64,000 bases of DNA from Chrysoporthe austroafricana (GCA_001051155.2 JYIP02000002.1:1681583-1745582), one strand, 5' to 3'. Positions 21,139 to 32,616 are shown, numbered from the stretch's first letter. Program-made: numbers and translations. Notes: generated by a model not told the origin, from the letters alone.

Positions 21139-23151
21139 GACGAGAGGAGAGGCCCAGGCTGGGACTTCAGACGCACGAGGTCAGGGTGAGGATGGCATAG
21201 CCGGCGCAGGAAGGCGATGCGCGGCGAGGAGAGAAGAGGAGAGGTGGGAGGGCGCACGAATTGATACTGAAGAATAAACGGGTGGATGGAGTGGATGGAT
21301 GGGAAGGACGACGACTCCACTGAGAGGCAGACGCAGAGGTCAAGGTCGGGAGGTGAACACGGAAAAAGTGTGTGTGGAAAAAAGGGCCGAGCTAAGCTTC
21401 TCTGCCACTGTCTTTTTCCCTTCTCTCTTTTTTTTTTTTTTTATTACCCTCTTGCGGGTGTTCCAAGTCGCGGTTCAGGTGCTGGCCCAGCACGTCGCGT
21501 AACCGCGTTCCTCAGACCGACTCGGGCAGAGCTCCACCGTAGTAGCGTAAGGCGCACCGTGTGTGGGAGCGCCCGCCCGCCCGATAACGTCAGAGGGGCG
21601 CGTAAGGTGGGATGGAACCAGGAGACGGACGAGCCTGGGGTTTTTCATAATAAAAAAAAAATCCTGACAAGAACAAATACACACGAGACACGATGCAGAA
21701 TTGTATTTCAGGCCTCGGGAATGGCCGGGCGAGGTCCAGAAGAGGGACGTCAGGCAAGGAAGCGCGAAGTATAATGTAAATGGATAGGGCACGCAGGGAG
21801 GACGGGTTGATTGTCTCCTGTGGCCTCGCTCCGTCTTTCGTAACCGCGGCTCCGTAATCCGTAATCCGTTAATCTCTGGCCAACTAGAACTGCTCTCCTC
21901 CACCGGGCCTGGCCCAGCCTGGTCTGCACCCGCAAACCCACACCCGTGTCTCCCTGCGCGTTTCTCGGGGATCCAAGCGCGTTTTGGGCTGCTGCAAGCC
22001 CCCCTCGCCCTCGCCCCAGGCCCCAGGCCCCTAGAATCCTGAAGCTGCGCCCACATCTCCCGCCTCGTCCTGTCGCCAACCGGCCTGACTCGCTGCCAGG
22101 CCTCGTGTTGTGTTGTGCATAGAGGTGCATGAAGGCCTGTACCCTCCTTGCCGGGCTTCGGCGCGTCTGGCCCCGGCCTCGCTGCACCGGGGCAGCCAGC
22201 GAAAACGCAGAGGGGCGCGCGCTCGCAGCATCGTGCGGAGCGTTGAGGGAACCCCGTGGCCTGTCCCGCCGGGCGTGTGCATGCTGCTGACGTGAAGGAG
22301 TCCCCTGGAACTGCGTCATTAGCGAGAAAACGGCGCAGCGGCGGCTGCAGCCCAAACCGCGCCAACCCCTGCCGTCGCGTCGTCCAATTCAACCACATTC
22401 CGCTGCTCCCGGCCAGGTGCTCCAGCAGACGTCACCTCGAGCCTGTGGGAGCCCTCCAGCCAGCAGCGATTGTCACGGCGCGCAAGGTCATTTTATCTGG
22501 TCCTCAGGCGGGCGAGACAAACTCGGCCTGACGTCGCAGGGCCTCCGGTCCCGGAGCTCCGCGAGCAGCCCCGCACCTCGGCAGTGCTCGGGTCTCGGGG
22601 GGCCCGTGCTTAGACGCGTCTTCGGCTCCGGCCCGGCAGACCGGAAGCGCCGGCCCTGAACCCGAACCCGGACCCTTTCTTGACTTACAGCTCCAGCCCG
22701 GGGAATTTCAACCTCACCTTTCAGCCTTACAACTTCAGATAAAAAAGCCAGTAAACCGTCTCAATTTGAACGATTTTCTATATGGGAGCAGAAATAATGC
22801 TCACGCCTCTCTCAGCCAGCAATTTCACACTGGAATGACTGAGGCATGCAACACCCCTGTTGGCACTCCTTTCACCGCATTCTAGTGGATGTAGAGCATC
22901 TGGAGTCTCGGCATTTACTGGTCAGCTCAATTGGTTTACATCAAAGTGGGACAAAGGTCAGAATACGACTTCTCAAGATCTGCCGGGCAGTAAAGTTGTG
23001 ACTGCGAGACAACCCTGGAAGCTTATAGATTAAGACTGACCTTCCAAAGAGGAAAATTGTGGTGCAACTTCCGTACTTCAGTCCTCTTCACTACACTTCG
23101 GCTCCCTAACTTGCATCAAATCTTGACATCATGTGTCTCAGTATCTCCAGT
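21139..23151. other. 2-kb GC-rich upstream region of the TOS4-like gene
   Basis: No supported gene. The segment to about 22680 is strongly GC-rich, then composition drops. Long overlapping frames here (for example minus 21475-22398) have low-complexity composition and no domain, so I treat them as chance. A single ACGCGT, the MBF/MCB-type site, is at 22614-22619, about 1.5 kb from the ATG. Homopolymer T and A tracts lie at 21428-21443 and 21652-21661. Confidence 0.5.
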
Positions 23152-24405
23152 TCAGGACTCCTTGGCCCATTGCTTCCCACTCCACAGATCCCCCGTCGTC
23201 CACAGCCAGTAGTCCCGCCCCTTAATCAGCCACACCAAGAAGCTGGGGATCTGCCACCCCATCGCCGCACCGACCCCCTTGGCCCGACCGATAGGCACCA
23301 GCTGCGTCTCCCGCGTATCCTCCTTAAACACACGATCCCCTCCCACGGACGCCTCCGCTTGCCCTGCCGCGAGAAGCAGGTCCCGCCGCATGTTGGCGCA
23401 GAGGACAGGCACCGCCGCGAGGGTGTTGTGCACGGCGGGGCGCGCGAAGGTGCTCGCATCGCCGATGGCGTAGACCCGCGCGCCCGGGCCAGCGCTGTCG
23501 ACCCGGAGGGTTGAGGCGTTGGTCTCGACACGGCCGTCCCGCGTGAGGAGGGACTTGTCGGCCACGTAGGCCGTGTTCGGCGCTGTTCCCGTGGCTGGGA
23601 TGTAGACATCAGCCTCCAGAGACCGGCCGTCCTCCAGCAGAACAGTTGCGCTGGTGGCCAGCAGGGACGGGTCGGTGCCTGCGCCTTCGGGTGTGACGGA
23701 GGCGACCCGGGTGTTTCTGATCACCGTCACGCCGACTTTCGTGAGAAGTGCCTCTGCTTTGCTGGCGATAGATGTGCGCAAGGCGGGCAGTATCCTCTGT
23801 GCGCTTGTGACGACGGTGATCTTCACCTTGGGGTTGGGCTGTCGTGAGGTAAAGAGGCCGGCCCGGCCGTTGAGGTATTCGCCCAACTCCCCGGCTGCTT
23901 CGACACCAGCCGGGCCACCACCAGCGATCACAATGTGTTTGGCTGTGGAAAGTCTGCTTCGGAGCGCTTGCCAACATTCACGGAGGAACTTCTCGTCCCG
24001 CTGTAGACCGAGCAGGGGAGATGTTGCAGATGCACCGGTCGCTATGATTACTGCATGAAAGGTGATCGTCTCAGAGGTTCCATGGCTGGTGGCGACGGTA
24101 ATTTTACGATGACTGGGATCCAGTTCCGTGACTCTGCCTTGTGTGAAACTGAAGCTTGCCTCGTCGTATTTGTCGAATTGTGTCTTGATATCTACGAAGA
24201 GTTTCTCTGGGGGGAGCAACTCGTCGGAGATCATCGCCCGCGGGCAAGCAGGCCGGCACAGGACCTGAGATGACATGCTGATCAGAACGATCTTGTAGGA
24301 CCCCCCGGCTGGGAGTTTTGGTAACACATGCTTGAGGAGGTAGTGGGCGGTAGACAGGCCACCATATGATGCGCCCAGAATTACAATGTTCTTCCCGCCG
24401 TCCAT
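23152..24405 (-). CDS. FAD-dependent oxidoreductase, AIFM2/FSP1-like
   Basis: A single-exon 417-residue pyridine nucleotide-disulphide oxidoreductase of the AIF-like (AIFM2/FSP1, AMID) group; relatives use NAD(P)H to reduce quinones. The N-terminal FAD-binding motif is VILGASYGGLSTAHYLL (residues 8-24). The second, NAD(P)H-binding Rossmann motif is IVIAGGGPAGVEAAGEL (about 158-174). The third flavin motif is VYAIGDAST near residue 315. The C-terminus has YWLWTTGDLWSGKQW, typical of fungal members. No signal peptide or membrane helix is obvious. The start at 24405 is the only in-frame Met before the dinucleotide motif. Substrate is not evident. Confidence 0.92.
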   Translation of the reverse strand: MDGGKNIVILGASYGGLSTAHYLLKHVLPKLPAGGSYKIVLISMSSQVLCRPACPRAMISDELLPPEKLFVDIKTQFDKYDEASFSFTQGRVTELDPSHRKITVATSHGTSETITFHAVIIATGASATSPLLGLQRDEKFLRECWQALRSRLSTAKHIVIAGGGPAGVEAAGELGEYLNGRAGLFTSRQPNPKVKITVVTSAQRILPALRTSIASKAEALLTKVGVTVIRNTRVASVTPEGAGTDPSLLATSATVLLEDGRSLEADVYIPATGTAPNTAYVADKSLLTRDGRVETNASTLRVDSAGPGARVYAIGDASTFARPAVHNTLAAVPVLCANMRRDLLLAAGQAEASVGGDRVFKEDTRETQLVPIGRAKGVGAAMGWQIPSFLVWLIKGRDYWLWTTGDLWSGKQWAKES

Positions 24406-24837
24406 GGATTCGAAATACTTGCCGCAGCAGAGGGCGCCACTAGTTCACAGCAAGAATCACCCGCGAGGGTTTTGTTCTCGGGGGCAGCGGCGCGAATATA
24501 TTCACGTTGAACGGACGCCGGCCGGCGGACGAGGATGCGGACGAAGGTGGTCTTCGACCCGAAAAGGGCTTAGTGTCGCTGGTGTTCATGCTGCGGCGTC
24601 CGAAGCAGACGATTTGTCCGGCCGCCCACGGCCGTGCCTGAGTCGGCACCACCGGCACGACAAATTGACTTTTACATTGTTCTTGTTCTGCTGTCGCGGC
24701 CCAGCCGCTGTCAAGCTTTTTCCCTCTTTTTTTTCTCTATATGTAGGCCTGGGCGAGTGGAGTAGTCATAGAGCGGTTAGCAGGGAAGCCGATACGATGT
24801 ATATAATATTGCAGATGTGACGAATTCGGTATAGTAC
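24406..24837. other. Intergenic, 5' flank of oxidoreductase and tRNA
   Basis: About 430 bp with no supported gene; promoter region of the oxidoreductase on the minus strand and 5' flank of the tRNA on the plus strand. Confidence 0.5.
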
Positions 24838-24939
24838 GGCAACGTAGCCAAGTGGTTACGGCGCTGGCCTGCTAATTCCTAGGGATTATCAGAATAGCCA
24901 GTCCCTTCGGGGGCGCCGGTTCGAATCCGGTCGTTGTCG
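24838..24939 (+). tRNA. tRNA-Ser (anticodon GCT) with 21-nt intron
   Basis: The cloverleaf folds completely. The acceptor stem GGCAACG pairs with CGTTGTC (one G-T pair), the D-stem GCC with GGC, and the anticodon stem CTGGC with GCCAG. The anticodon GCT is at 24871-24873. A 21-nt intron, 24875-24895, sits one base 3' of the anticodon, the standard position for nuclear tRNA introns. The long variable arm TCCCTTCGGGGGC is typical of class II tRNA-Ser. The T-arm is GCCGG-TTCGAAT-CCGGT (also the B box), and the discriminator is G at 24939. It decodes AGC/AGU. Confidence 0.97.
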
Positions 24940-24947
24940 TTTTGCAC

Positions 24948-24953
24948 TTTTTT
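24948..24953 (+). terminator. RNA polymerase III T6 terminator of tRNA-Ser
   Basis: A run of six T residues starts nine bases after the discriminator base, as expected for Pol III termination. Confidence 0.85.
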
Positions 24954-25494
24954 CTTCCGTCTAATTTTATTGCCGTCGTCTTTTTCTTTTTTTTACCCGG
25001 GGAGCCTCTTTTTCCCTTCTGTATGCTGCTTTGCATATCAGCAACTACAACAAGACGTATGTATAGGCTATAGAGTTCGGCTAGACAAATAGCGCCAGGA
25101 CGTTTAGCTAGCCGTATAATGTCTCTGAGCCACCATCGGACGTGCCTTTCGTACGGTCAGATATAGATATTCGGCTTGGGGCGGCAACAGAATGGGCGTG
25201 AGGGCGCTATTTAGCTAGACTGAAGCGTCCGCGTCTATTAGGAACGCCATTGCCGTCTTCAAAGCACGGGCTGGCATTTCCTGTACTGGCTTTAAAACCG
25301 CTCAAGGTAACGTCGAGAGTGAAGTCCTTTCTTCGACAAGTTGATGGAGCAGAGAGGTTGTCATACTCGCTACGAACTAAATCTCAAAAGTGGCTACCAC
25401 CAGGGCTCATCACATGATTCATACCTAGCCGTATGAGAGCTGCGTACATCATGAGTCCTGTCCAAGTATCTCGATCTTGGCCCAAACGCGCCAT
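24954..25494. other. Intergenic
   Basis: About 540 bp between the tRNA terminator and the 3' end of the TDP2-like gene. No gene or repeat recognised. Confidence 0.5.
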
Positions 25495-26514
25495 TTACAA
25501 ATCTGGCAACACCTCCACTTCAGTCATTGCCCCGAGATGGTCCGTCACCCACGGCTTCTCGAAGCCCAGCTCAATGATTTGCTTGCTCTCCTCCTCCCCC
25601 TCCACCATCACATCCTCCCCGAACCTCTCGAACTTGATCAGCTTGACACCGCCACAGTAATAGACTTTGTCCATCCGTGAACAGCCAAACTGCTCTCGGA
25701 GCTTGGTTGCCGCCTGCTGACCCCAAGTGAAACCCCCCTCAGTATCCTCCTTGCCACCTAGCTCAAGGTACGCATCCTTGAGGTTGTTGTTGCCATCCAC
25801 ATGTAGCGTACGATCGAATGGCTGGATGGCATTAAAATCCCCTGCGGCCAATGCAGCATGCACGTGTTCCTCATGCATATAACATGCTATAAGCTGCATC
25901 TGAGGTGGGCGGAAAGGGGGGTCAAAGACCAGAGATTCGAGGTGTGAGTTGCAGAGGCGGATCTTCTTGCCATCAGGACCGAGAGAGAAATCCACGAAGA
26001 AGGCATCGCGATCCATGCGCGTCTTTGAATAGTGCAAGCGAAAGGTGGCCGTGATGGGCAGACGAGCGTCAACGAGCGTGGTGGTACCATAGTGTGTGGT
26101 CGCCCAATTGGTAGGGTCCAGGTCAGTCAAATGATAACGCTGTCGAACCCAGGGTGTGGCGCCGATAGTATTCAAGTCGAAGGGCGTGCATTCTTGGAGG
26201 AAAATGATGGAAGCAGTGGTAGACGGGAGAGAGCTCGTCAAGCGATCAAGACAAGCCAGAGCTGCTTTCATGCGCGCCTCGGCGAAGGGCAGCATGAAGT
26301 CGATGTTCCAGGCATAGAGAGCGATTCTGGTGATCCCAACATGTTCTTTATTCTGGGTTGCGTCAGTGGAAGGGCACGATTTTGAAACCCAGGAAGACGT
26401 TGCAAGGTCGAAGGCGTAGTAGGGCTGGAACTGCGGCTCATCCGGACTCCAAGGCACCGAGGTCTTTCGCAAGGCCGCGCTGTCTTTGATTGCTTGGGCG
26501 ATAATAGCCTCCAT
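25495..26514 (-). CDS. Endonuclease/exonuclease/phosphatase protein, TDP2-like
   Basis: A single-exon 339-residue protein of the metal-dependent EEP fold, most like 5'-tyrosyl-DNA phosphodiesterase 2, which removes trapped topoisomerase from DNA 5' ends. The fold's landmarks occur in order: ALYAWNIDFM (active-site Asn), SIIFLQECT (metal-binding Glu), RLCNSHLES (His), AAGDFNAI (Asp and Asn), CSRMDKVYY, and PWVTDHLGAM (terminal Asp-His pair). An N-terminal segment of about 60 residues with FQPYYAFDLATSSWVS precedes the domain, as in fungal homologues. TDP2 assignment rests on the TWN/LQE/GDFN/SDH-type motif set, here WNID, LQEC, GDFN and TDHL; another EEP phosphodiesterase is possible. Confidence 0.85.
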   Translation of the reverse strand: MEAIIAQAIKDSAALRKTSVPWSPDEPQFQPYYAFDLATSSWVSKSCPSTDATQNKEHVGITRIALYAWNIDFMLPFAEARMKAALACLDRLTSSLPSTTASIIFLQECTPFDLNTIGATPWVRQRYHLTDLDPTNWATTHYGTTTLVDARLPITATFRLHYSKTRMDRDAFFVDFSLGPDGKKIRLCNSHLESLVFDPPFRPPQMQLIACYMHEEHVHAALAAGDFNAIQPFDRTLHVDGNNNLKDAYLELGGKEDTEGGFTWGQQAATKLREQFGCSRMDKVYYCGGVKLIKFERFGEDVMVEGEEESKQIIELGFEKPWVTDHLGAMTEVEVLPDL

Positions 26515-26904
26515 GGCTGTAGGTAGTGCCTAACTTGACAAGAAATTGAAATGAATATTGAACCAGCTAAAGGGTCTGGTTGAACGTGTAAGATTTGATG
26601 GGGGACAAATCGCACGTCATGCTGACACCGTTGAGCACGGGTAATGAGCAAACATGTACGACTTGTTTACAAGGTGCTAAGGTGCTCTGCTTAATTAGCT
26701 GTGGTGTCACAGCATCGCTTCTAAATTGGTCCTCGGCCAGACCCTTCTGAACTTGAAATTAATTAATCGGTATGCGTTTTTCTACTATTTAAGTTGACCT
26801 GTATAGATAATGGGCATGCTGATACATTGACTTATCGAGCACGTGTGTATTATCTACGGTCCTTCTTGTGATGTTGACTCCCGGGACCACCTCTCAAACT
26901 GATA
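26515..26904. other. Intergenic
   Basis: About 390 bp upstream of the TDP2-like gene; promoter region. Nothing else recognised. Confidence 0.5.
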
Positions 26905-27420
26905 ATGGAAGACGGCTTACTGGGACAATACTACGAGAGTCTTTCGCGAAGCGTGCGGTCGTACCCGCAGGTCCATACTGTGGTGTCTCGATTAGGTGTG
27001 AGGATCCCCGCCGCAAGTGTCCTTGGGATCGGCGCGAGCGCCGGAGACGCGACAACTACCATGCTCATTGTTCTCAGCAGCATCCATGTCGAAAACAACC
27101 ATAGCAGACCAGCCCCAAGTTTTTCAGGTTTGCAAGCGGCTTGATATCGAGGCAAAACTAGAAAAGGAACCAGGTTCTGTCTCAGGGGCCACGGAAACTT
27201 ACGACCTTGTCGTCGCATCCTTAGTCTTTCACGCTACAGCGAACCTGCACTGCACCATGCGTAAGGCACACAAGCTTGTCGAGCCTGGTGTTACACTCGT
27301 TATGATATAATGTATGCGGGATCGACTGGATTTGCAACCCATATTTGGGACATTTCCGGATGGTGGCTAAGTGAAGAACTTTGAGGAGGTGGGGTGTTGA
27401 GCTGCACCTTAAAGATTTCA
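26905..27420 (+). pseudogene. Relic of a reducing PKS C-methyltransferase domain
   Basis: Two adjoining frames encode a fragment of the CMeT domain of a highly reducing polyketide synthase. The first, 26905 to about 27110, has LGQYYESLSRSVRSYPQVH and a degraded SAM motif I, VLGIGASAGDATT, where active domains have E-I-G-A-G-T-G-G. After a frameshift, 27110-27310 has TYDLVVASLVFHATANLHCT and KAHKLVEPGVTLVMI, then a stop; downstream, FGTFPD and related residues continue the homology to about 27420 out of frame. No ketosynthase, acyltransferase or carrier domains are nearby, so this is an isolated fossil. Confidence 0.82.
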
Positions 27421-28922
27421 AGACGGATGAGTAGTCATCTGGCTCCTGGACCGAGGTAATTACTGCGTAGGTAGGAGTCACGTAATAATCCTTATTACGT
27501 TGAACCACCACTCAACACTACCACGCTAAGGCGCATTTAACAAAGTCCCTCTGAGGGTCCCTAGGTAATTAACATTACATATCTCTTGACTGTGCAAACC
27601 TTTGCTTGCATTTCAACAAATTGAAACCATTACCATGGGTGATGACGTTGACAACTATGCACCCGTTAGCAGCATTGCCATATGAGGCGCCTTCGGTTTA
27701 GCCATTTAGTACTTGGCACGATAAACTGGAGTACTGGAGCATATTTTGTCTTGTGTGCCTCAATGAATCGTATTGTGATGGCAAGACGCACTTGAACATT
27801 CAACTTCACGTGGACGGATCCATCGTATCATTAGAGCATGCTTTCGAGGACGGAATGCCTATCTTTCCTACTATTGAATCTGATAGGAATAGGGCCAAGG
27901 ACCAAATGTTTCTTTATTGTTCTCCCTGGTCAAAACTTTTCTGTATTGGCGCCAAATCCGACTCGTTGCATTGACTTAAATCACAGCAGCCCAAGCAACA
28001 TATCAGCCAGACTTTCTTCAGAGGCCCTTCATACAACTGGCTCATCGGCTCACCGACTGACACCTGTGAAATCTGTACCTATTCAGCTAGATTATTCGTC
28101 CGCCTTTATGGCGTTACTGTGGTTTCCTTTATGATCCACGAGTGCCACCAGATCTGCTTTGTTACCTCCTTGACCACCACATGCGATAATGACTTCACTC
28201 TCATTGTCGGTGGTCACTAGTGGCCCAGCTCTCATATCTCTGGGCTGAGATTACGTCAAATTCGTTCAATAAAGTTGTCGTCTAGGAGCTGCAAGATCAT
28301 GCAATATGCCGTGAAGTCAAACATAGATAGCAGTGGGATGTGTCATGTCACAAAACTGTTTGCTTTCCAAGACTAAGGGACAAGCCTATTTCAAAACTGA
28401 TATACTAAGTGAAAAGACTTGTGATTCTCAAAGAGTGGGTCTGATATTATCTCACGGGACAATAGAGTGGCATTGTTGCTGTTTGGGATGCAGTAAAATG
28501 GGAATGCTTTTTGGTCTCTTTTTCTTGAAATGCTGGGTGTGGTGAAGCGATAGCTTCTGGACGCTTCTCGAAATGCCTTGCATCTCCCATCTCTCATAGA
28601 CTTTCACTCACGTGAGACACTAAAGACGCCATAAAACAAGAACTGTCTGTCTCCCCAGCTTCGATCTACTAAGCTAGAGTTCAACTCTGGATGCAAGTTT
28701 GTCTTTTCGCTTGCACCTCAAGTTGAACAGGGTTTGCTCCATTTGCATAGCGACCCTCGCATTGTTGTGATTGTCACTGTACCCTGTCTCTGACCGCCTG
28801 CCTTCTTACCTCCTTACCTCCCTACCTTCCTCGCCCTACTGCCTCCTGATTCTCATCTGTTCACCTCATATCGACTACCCTCTCTCTTGATCCCCTGACT
28901 CTTCCTCATCGACGCCGTCAAG
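27421..28922. other. Intergenic, no gene recognised
   Basis: About 1.5 kb of ordinary composition. Short frames near 27753-28134 and 28333-28545 show no domain. The last 200 bases contain pyrimidine-rich tracts and form the promoter and leader of the SET-MYND gene. Confidence 0.5.
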
Positions 28923-30846
28923 ATGTCGGACAAACCCAAAAAGCGAATCCACGAGCAGCCTGAGCTGTGCAACCACATTCTTGGGCGCGTCACCGACTCG
29001 AGTGTGCCCCTTCGTATCGACGCCTCTTCAATCCCTGGCGCAGGCAGTGGTCTGTTTGTCGTCAACGATGTGGTGGCCGGTTCAGACATCTTTCTGTCGC
29101 AGCCCTTGTTGGTCGTCAGCGAGGGCAACAACAACAACGTATGCGACTACTGCTTCCTCAACAAGAACTCGTCGATTCACCCCGATGGCCGATTCTTCAA
29201 CGATGGCGATGACAGGTCAAAGATCAAGATTTCTACCTGCACAGGTTGCAGCATCGCTGAGTACTGCTCCAAGGTCAGCGCCCGCCGAATGATGTGTCAG
29301 AGACTTCTTGCTAACCGCTATCACTGCACACAGGAGTGCCAAAAGAAAGCATGGAAATCTTATCACAAGTACGAGTGTGCCATACTGAAGCAGATCAATG
29401 AGTTCAACAAGAACATGGGCGCCATGCCCCGAGCTCTCAGCCGTTTGGTTCTGTGGATCGAGAACAGAATCCTGTCAAAAGCCAACTACGAGGCCGTCGT
29501 AAATCTCGAGACCCACTATAAAGAGCTCAACGATGCTTGGTACGAGCAGCATGATGAAGGTGTGTGCCCGACCTTTATGGTTGCGAGCAACGTCAGGCAG
29601 GCGACCACACCCGATGACCCCAGCAGCGTCGACCCCGGCCTGTACCTCGATACGCTTCGAGTCCAGGAGCTATACTGCATGGTGAGTCTAGCATCGTAAT
29701 TGGAACCATCGCCGAAGCCGTGACTAAACTCCTCGATAGTTGATGACCAACGCCGGTGCCATCTGCCCTGCCGAGGCTGAAGTCCAATACGGAAGCTTTC
29801 TCGACTTGACTATGTCTATGATCAACCATTCCTGTGACGCCAACGCTCATGTCTTCTTCGAGGGACGAGAGCTTCGTTGCCGGGCCCTGAGGGACATTCC
29901 CGCTGGCACAGAGGTCACCGTGAATTATTACCCAACGCCTCGCCTCGACGTTCTCCTCCGACGCAACACTCTCAAGGAATACATGTTTATCACTTGCAAT
30001 TGTAAGATAGAACTGCCAGAACTCTACATCGCACACAATGCACGGGGAAGCAGGGAAATAGCTAACCTTTGACCAGGCAAGAAATGCAAAGAGGAGATGG
30101 CTGAGCACGTGGCTGCGGCTGTCAAACGCCAGGATCACCTCGCAATCTTCAAACAGGGACAGCTGGACCTTTTTCATCTTGGGGAGGATGCTGAGAAAGC
30201 CTTCGCTGGATCCCGCGTTGTCAAGTCCTGCCTCAGTTTCCAAGACCAGATTGGCAAGATCGTCGAGAAGAGCTACCCTGGCGGCCACTGGCCCAACCAT
30301 ATCGAACCGCTACCATCCATTTACCGCAGCCTGGGCGCTATGTACCGCGACCTGCACTACGTTGTCGGCCTCGAGTTCGTGCTCAAGGGTACCCTATATC
30401 TGCGCGACCATTTCGGCCCGCGCTGGGCTAACGATCTCGTGAACTTGGTCAAGTTCACGTTTTTCGTGGCACAGGCGAACGAAGACGAGGCCAAATGGGT
30501 CGGGGCGACCAAGAACTCGGAGCTCGTGGAGCGGTCTACGATGCGCGACGTTGCGCGCGTCTACCTCAGCATCGCCTGCCTGGATGGTAAGCACACGTTT
30601 GGCCTGGACTCGAAGTTTGTCCGCGCCTTGTATAAATGGGCGGGCGATTGCCTCGACTACCCAGGCGATCCAGAGATTCACACCGGGGAGTTTAGGGAGC
30701 AGTTCAAGAACTCGCAAGAGCGGCTGCTGACCTGGGCTAGAACGGCGCTTGATCGTGGGCTCAGTATGCCGTCTCAGGAGCAAATTGCCGAGCTGAAGCG
30801 GGAGATTGCAGAGGTCCGAGCTACGGACGCCGTGAAGACAGTGTAG
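28923..30846 (+). CDS. SET and MYND domain protein (SMYD-like)
   Basis: A 576-residue SMYD-type protein, probably a lysine methyltransferase. Exons are 28923-29273, 29334-29681, 29740-30001 and 30077-30846; phases agree and each intron is 57-75 bp. The SET domain is split by a MYND zinc finger: the N-SET part has IPGAGSGLFVVNDV, the MYND region begins CDYC near residue 75 and continues CTGCSIAEYCSKECQKKAWK, rejoined across intron 1. The SET core has MSMINHSCDANAH and ELRCRALRDIPAGTEVTVNY near residues 258-295, including the NHSC motif and the catalytic-region Tyr. A post-SET CNCKKCKEE follows across intron 3. The C-terminal 200 residues are helical, as in SMYD proteins. Substrate unknown. Confidence 0.9.
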
Positions 30847-31805
30847 CGGGTGCACGTGGGCAACACGGAGATCCGGGTAGATACAGATAATCACGATGAA
30901 GGCATACCGGAATGGTGTTTACGAGCTAAGTATCGTAACAGATTGCGCTCAGATAGATAAGCACACTGCATACATGGCGACGAGAGATAGAATGCAATCC
31001 ACGCAACAGTCCCATCTACCAGAAGTAACTTCACTGATGCGATCTGCTGGTGCGAGTCTGAAGAGGTGGACGTTATGAGTGAAGCACAGTAAGAGGGTCT
31101 TAGATCGCTCATAGCTCTCACTCGGTAGGTAATTCATGACTACCTATGTTTGTTTTACGCCTGACAATGCATGACCGATGACAACAGATCAGATCATTAA
31201 TTCTATGTCAACATGCATCTCGTATCTGTTGTGCAACTGTGGCATGAGAAATCCTAGTCGAGGCTAGTCCTCATCGTCAACGGTTGACAGAATCGCAAGC
31301 TGCGGAAATTATTCGAGTCTCAATCTTGCTAGAAAAATGAAACATAACGGGTAAAAGAGTTACATCTCAGGCCCACCTTTCAGGATCATAAATGATAAAC
31401 GTCCGCCATCAGGTCTCGAGTGTCTCGAGCGTCGTCTCGCGAAGGTGCCCGCCATCCTATCACTTGTGCCAAGAGCTAGCGTGCGGCGAGGATTCGGCTG
31501 ATCTGCTTCTGCTGACACGCTGACAGCCAATGATCTCATATAAACGAGAACGCCATATCCAGACATAATCCTAGGCTATTGTTCCACGACCGCGGGGCTG
31601 AGTATGGAGGAGCGGCGGTAGCACCAAGACACGTGTGAGGAACAAGGGTGTGCACGAGACACATGACGTGGTATGAGCGATCGTCGACTTCCTAGATGCC
31701 CATACAAAAGGAGTGTTCTTGCCCCCTTGTTGCCCGGCGGGGCTTGGTAAGCTCTTCTCACAAAGTCTCCTCTTGTGGACTCCTATGAATCTTGCGACAG
31801 CTAAT
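30847..31805. other. Intergenic with R1 repeat copy
   Basis: About 960 bp between the SET-MYND stop and the cupredoxin start. It contains R1 copy B (listed separately). No gene is recognised; the ATGs at 31713 and 31785 are in frame with the cupredoxin but give poorer signal peptides. Confidence 0.5.
31062..31200 (+). repeat. Dispersed repeat R1, copy B (uninterrupted)
   Basis: Matches copy A at 1376-1457 plus 1588-1626 as one continuous stretch, and in its 5' part the reverse complement of copy C around 40190-40330 (GAGTGAAGCA, GCTCATAGCTCTCAC, GGTAATTCATGA). Differences between copies are mainly transitions. Confidence 0.8.
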
Positions 31806-32616
31806 ATGCATCTCAGCAATATCCGAAGCGGGCTGTTGCTTGCCGCCTGGTCCGCAGACCTTGTAGCGGCCAGGACGATAGTGATCGAGGCAGGCGATGT
31901 CTACTTTAGTCCGCCCACTGTCAATGCTTCCATCGGGGACATCTTGGAGTTCCACTTCCTGCCGCACAACCACAGCGTCGTAATGGGCGATGTGAGCAAT
32001 CCTTGCCAACCGGCCGCGACAGGCGGCTTCTACTCGGGCTTCCTGCCTGTCTCCAGCGGTGAAAATGTGAGCATACCAAATGCTAGAGATATTATCCAAT
32101 GCACGTCGACTGGCAGTGCATGATGCTGACAGAACGTCCCAGGCCCGAGTCTTCCAAGTTACCATCAACGACACAGATCCCATCGTCTACTACTGCTCAC
32201 AGAATGCCTCTAATCACAACCACTGTCAGGCTGGCATGTTCGGATTCGTCAACCAGCTGGACGACAGCGTGGTGGCAACGTACAGCGCCGCAGCGCAGAA
32301 CAGTAGCATTAACATCTCTCCTGACACGAGCGCCTTCGGTGGCACGTTTGCAGCCAACGCGAACGCCAATGCAACCGCAAACTCGACGACGACCGGCCGT
32401 ACCTCGTCCGCGACTGCTTCGACAGCTCTGAACGGTTCGACAACTTCGACGGCCTCTACAACTTCGACAGCTCTGACGGCTTTGACAATTTCGACAACTT
32501 CGACCGCTTCGGCAACTGCGTCCAGCACGAGCACTGGATCCCCGAAGGATAATGCGGGAGCTGCTATGGCTGGAAGCGGTCTTCTGGCTATTATGATGGC
32601 GGTGGTGATGGCTTAG
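31806..32616 (+). CDS. Secreted cupredoxin-like serine/threonine-rich protein
   Basis: A 244-residue extracellular cupredoxin-fold protein. Exons 31806-32066 and 32143-32616 join in phase 0 (GTGAGC donor, CCCAG acceptor). The chosen start gives a signal peptide ending near SADLVAA; alternative in-frame ATGs at 31785 and 31713 would lengthen it. The mature domain has VYFSPPTVNASIGDILEFHF, HNHSVVMGD and, after the intron, ARVFQVTINDTDPIVYYCSQ followed by NHCQAGMFGFVN; His, Cys, His and Met are placed as copper ligands in blue copper proteins. A long Thr/Ser/Ala-rich stretch with low-complexity coding repeats and several N-glycosylation sites follows, then a hydrophobic C-terminus suggesting a GPI anchor. 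Likely cell-wall or plasma-membrane located; role unknown. Confidence 0.88.

Noticed and set aside
21475..22398. 307-codon minus-strand open frame upstream of the TOS4-like gene
   Set aside because: GC-rich sequence makes long chance frames common; composition is low in hydrophobic cores, overlapping frames are equally open and no domain is seen.
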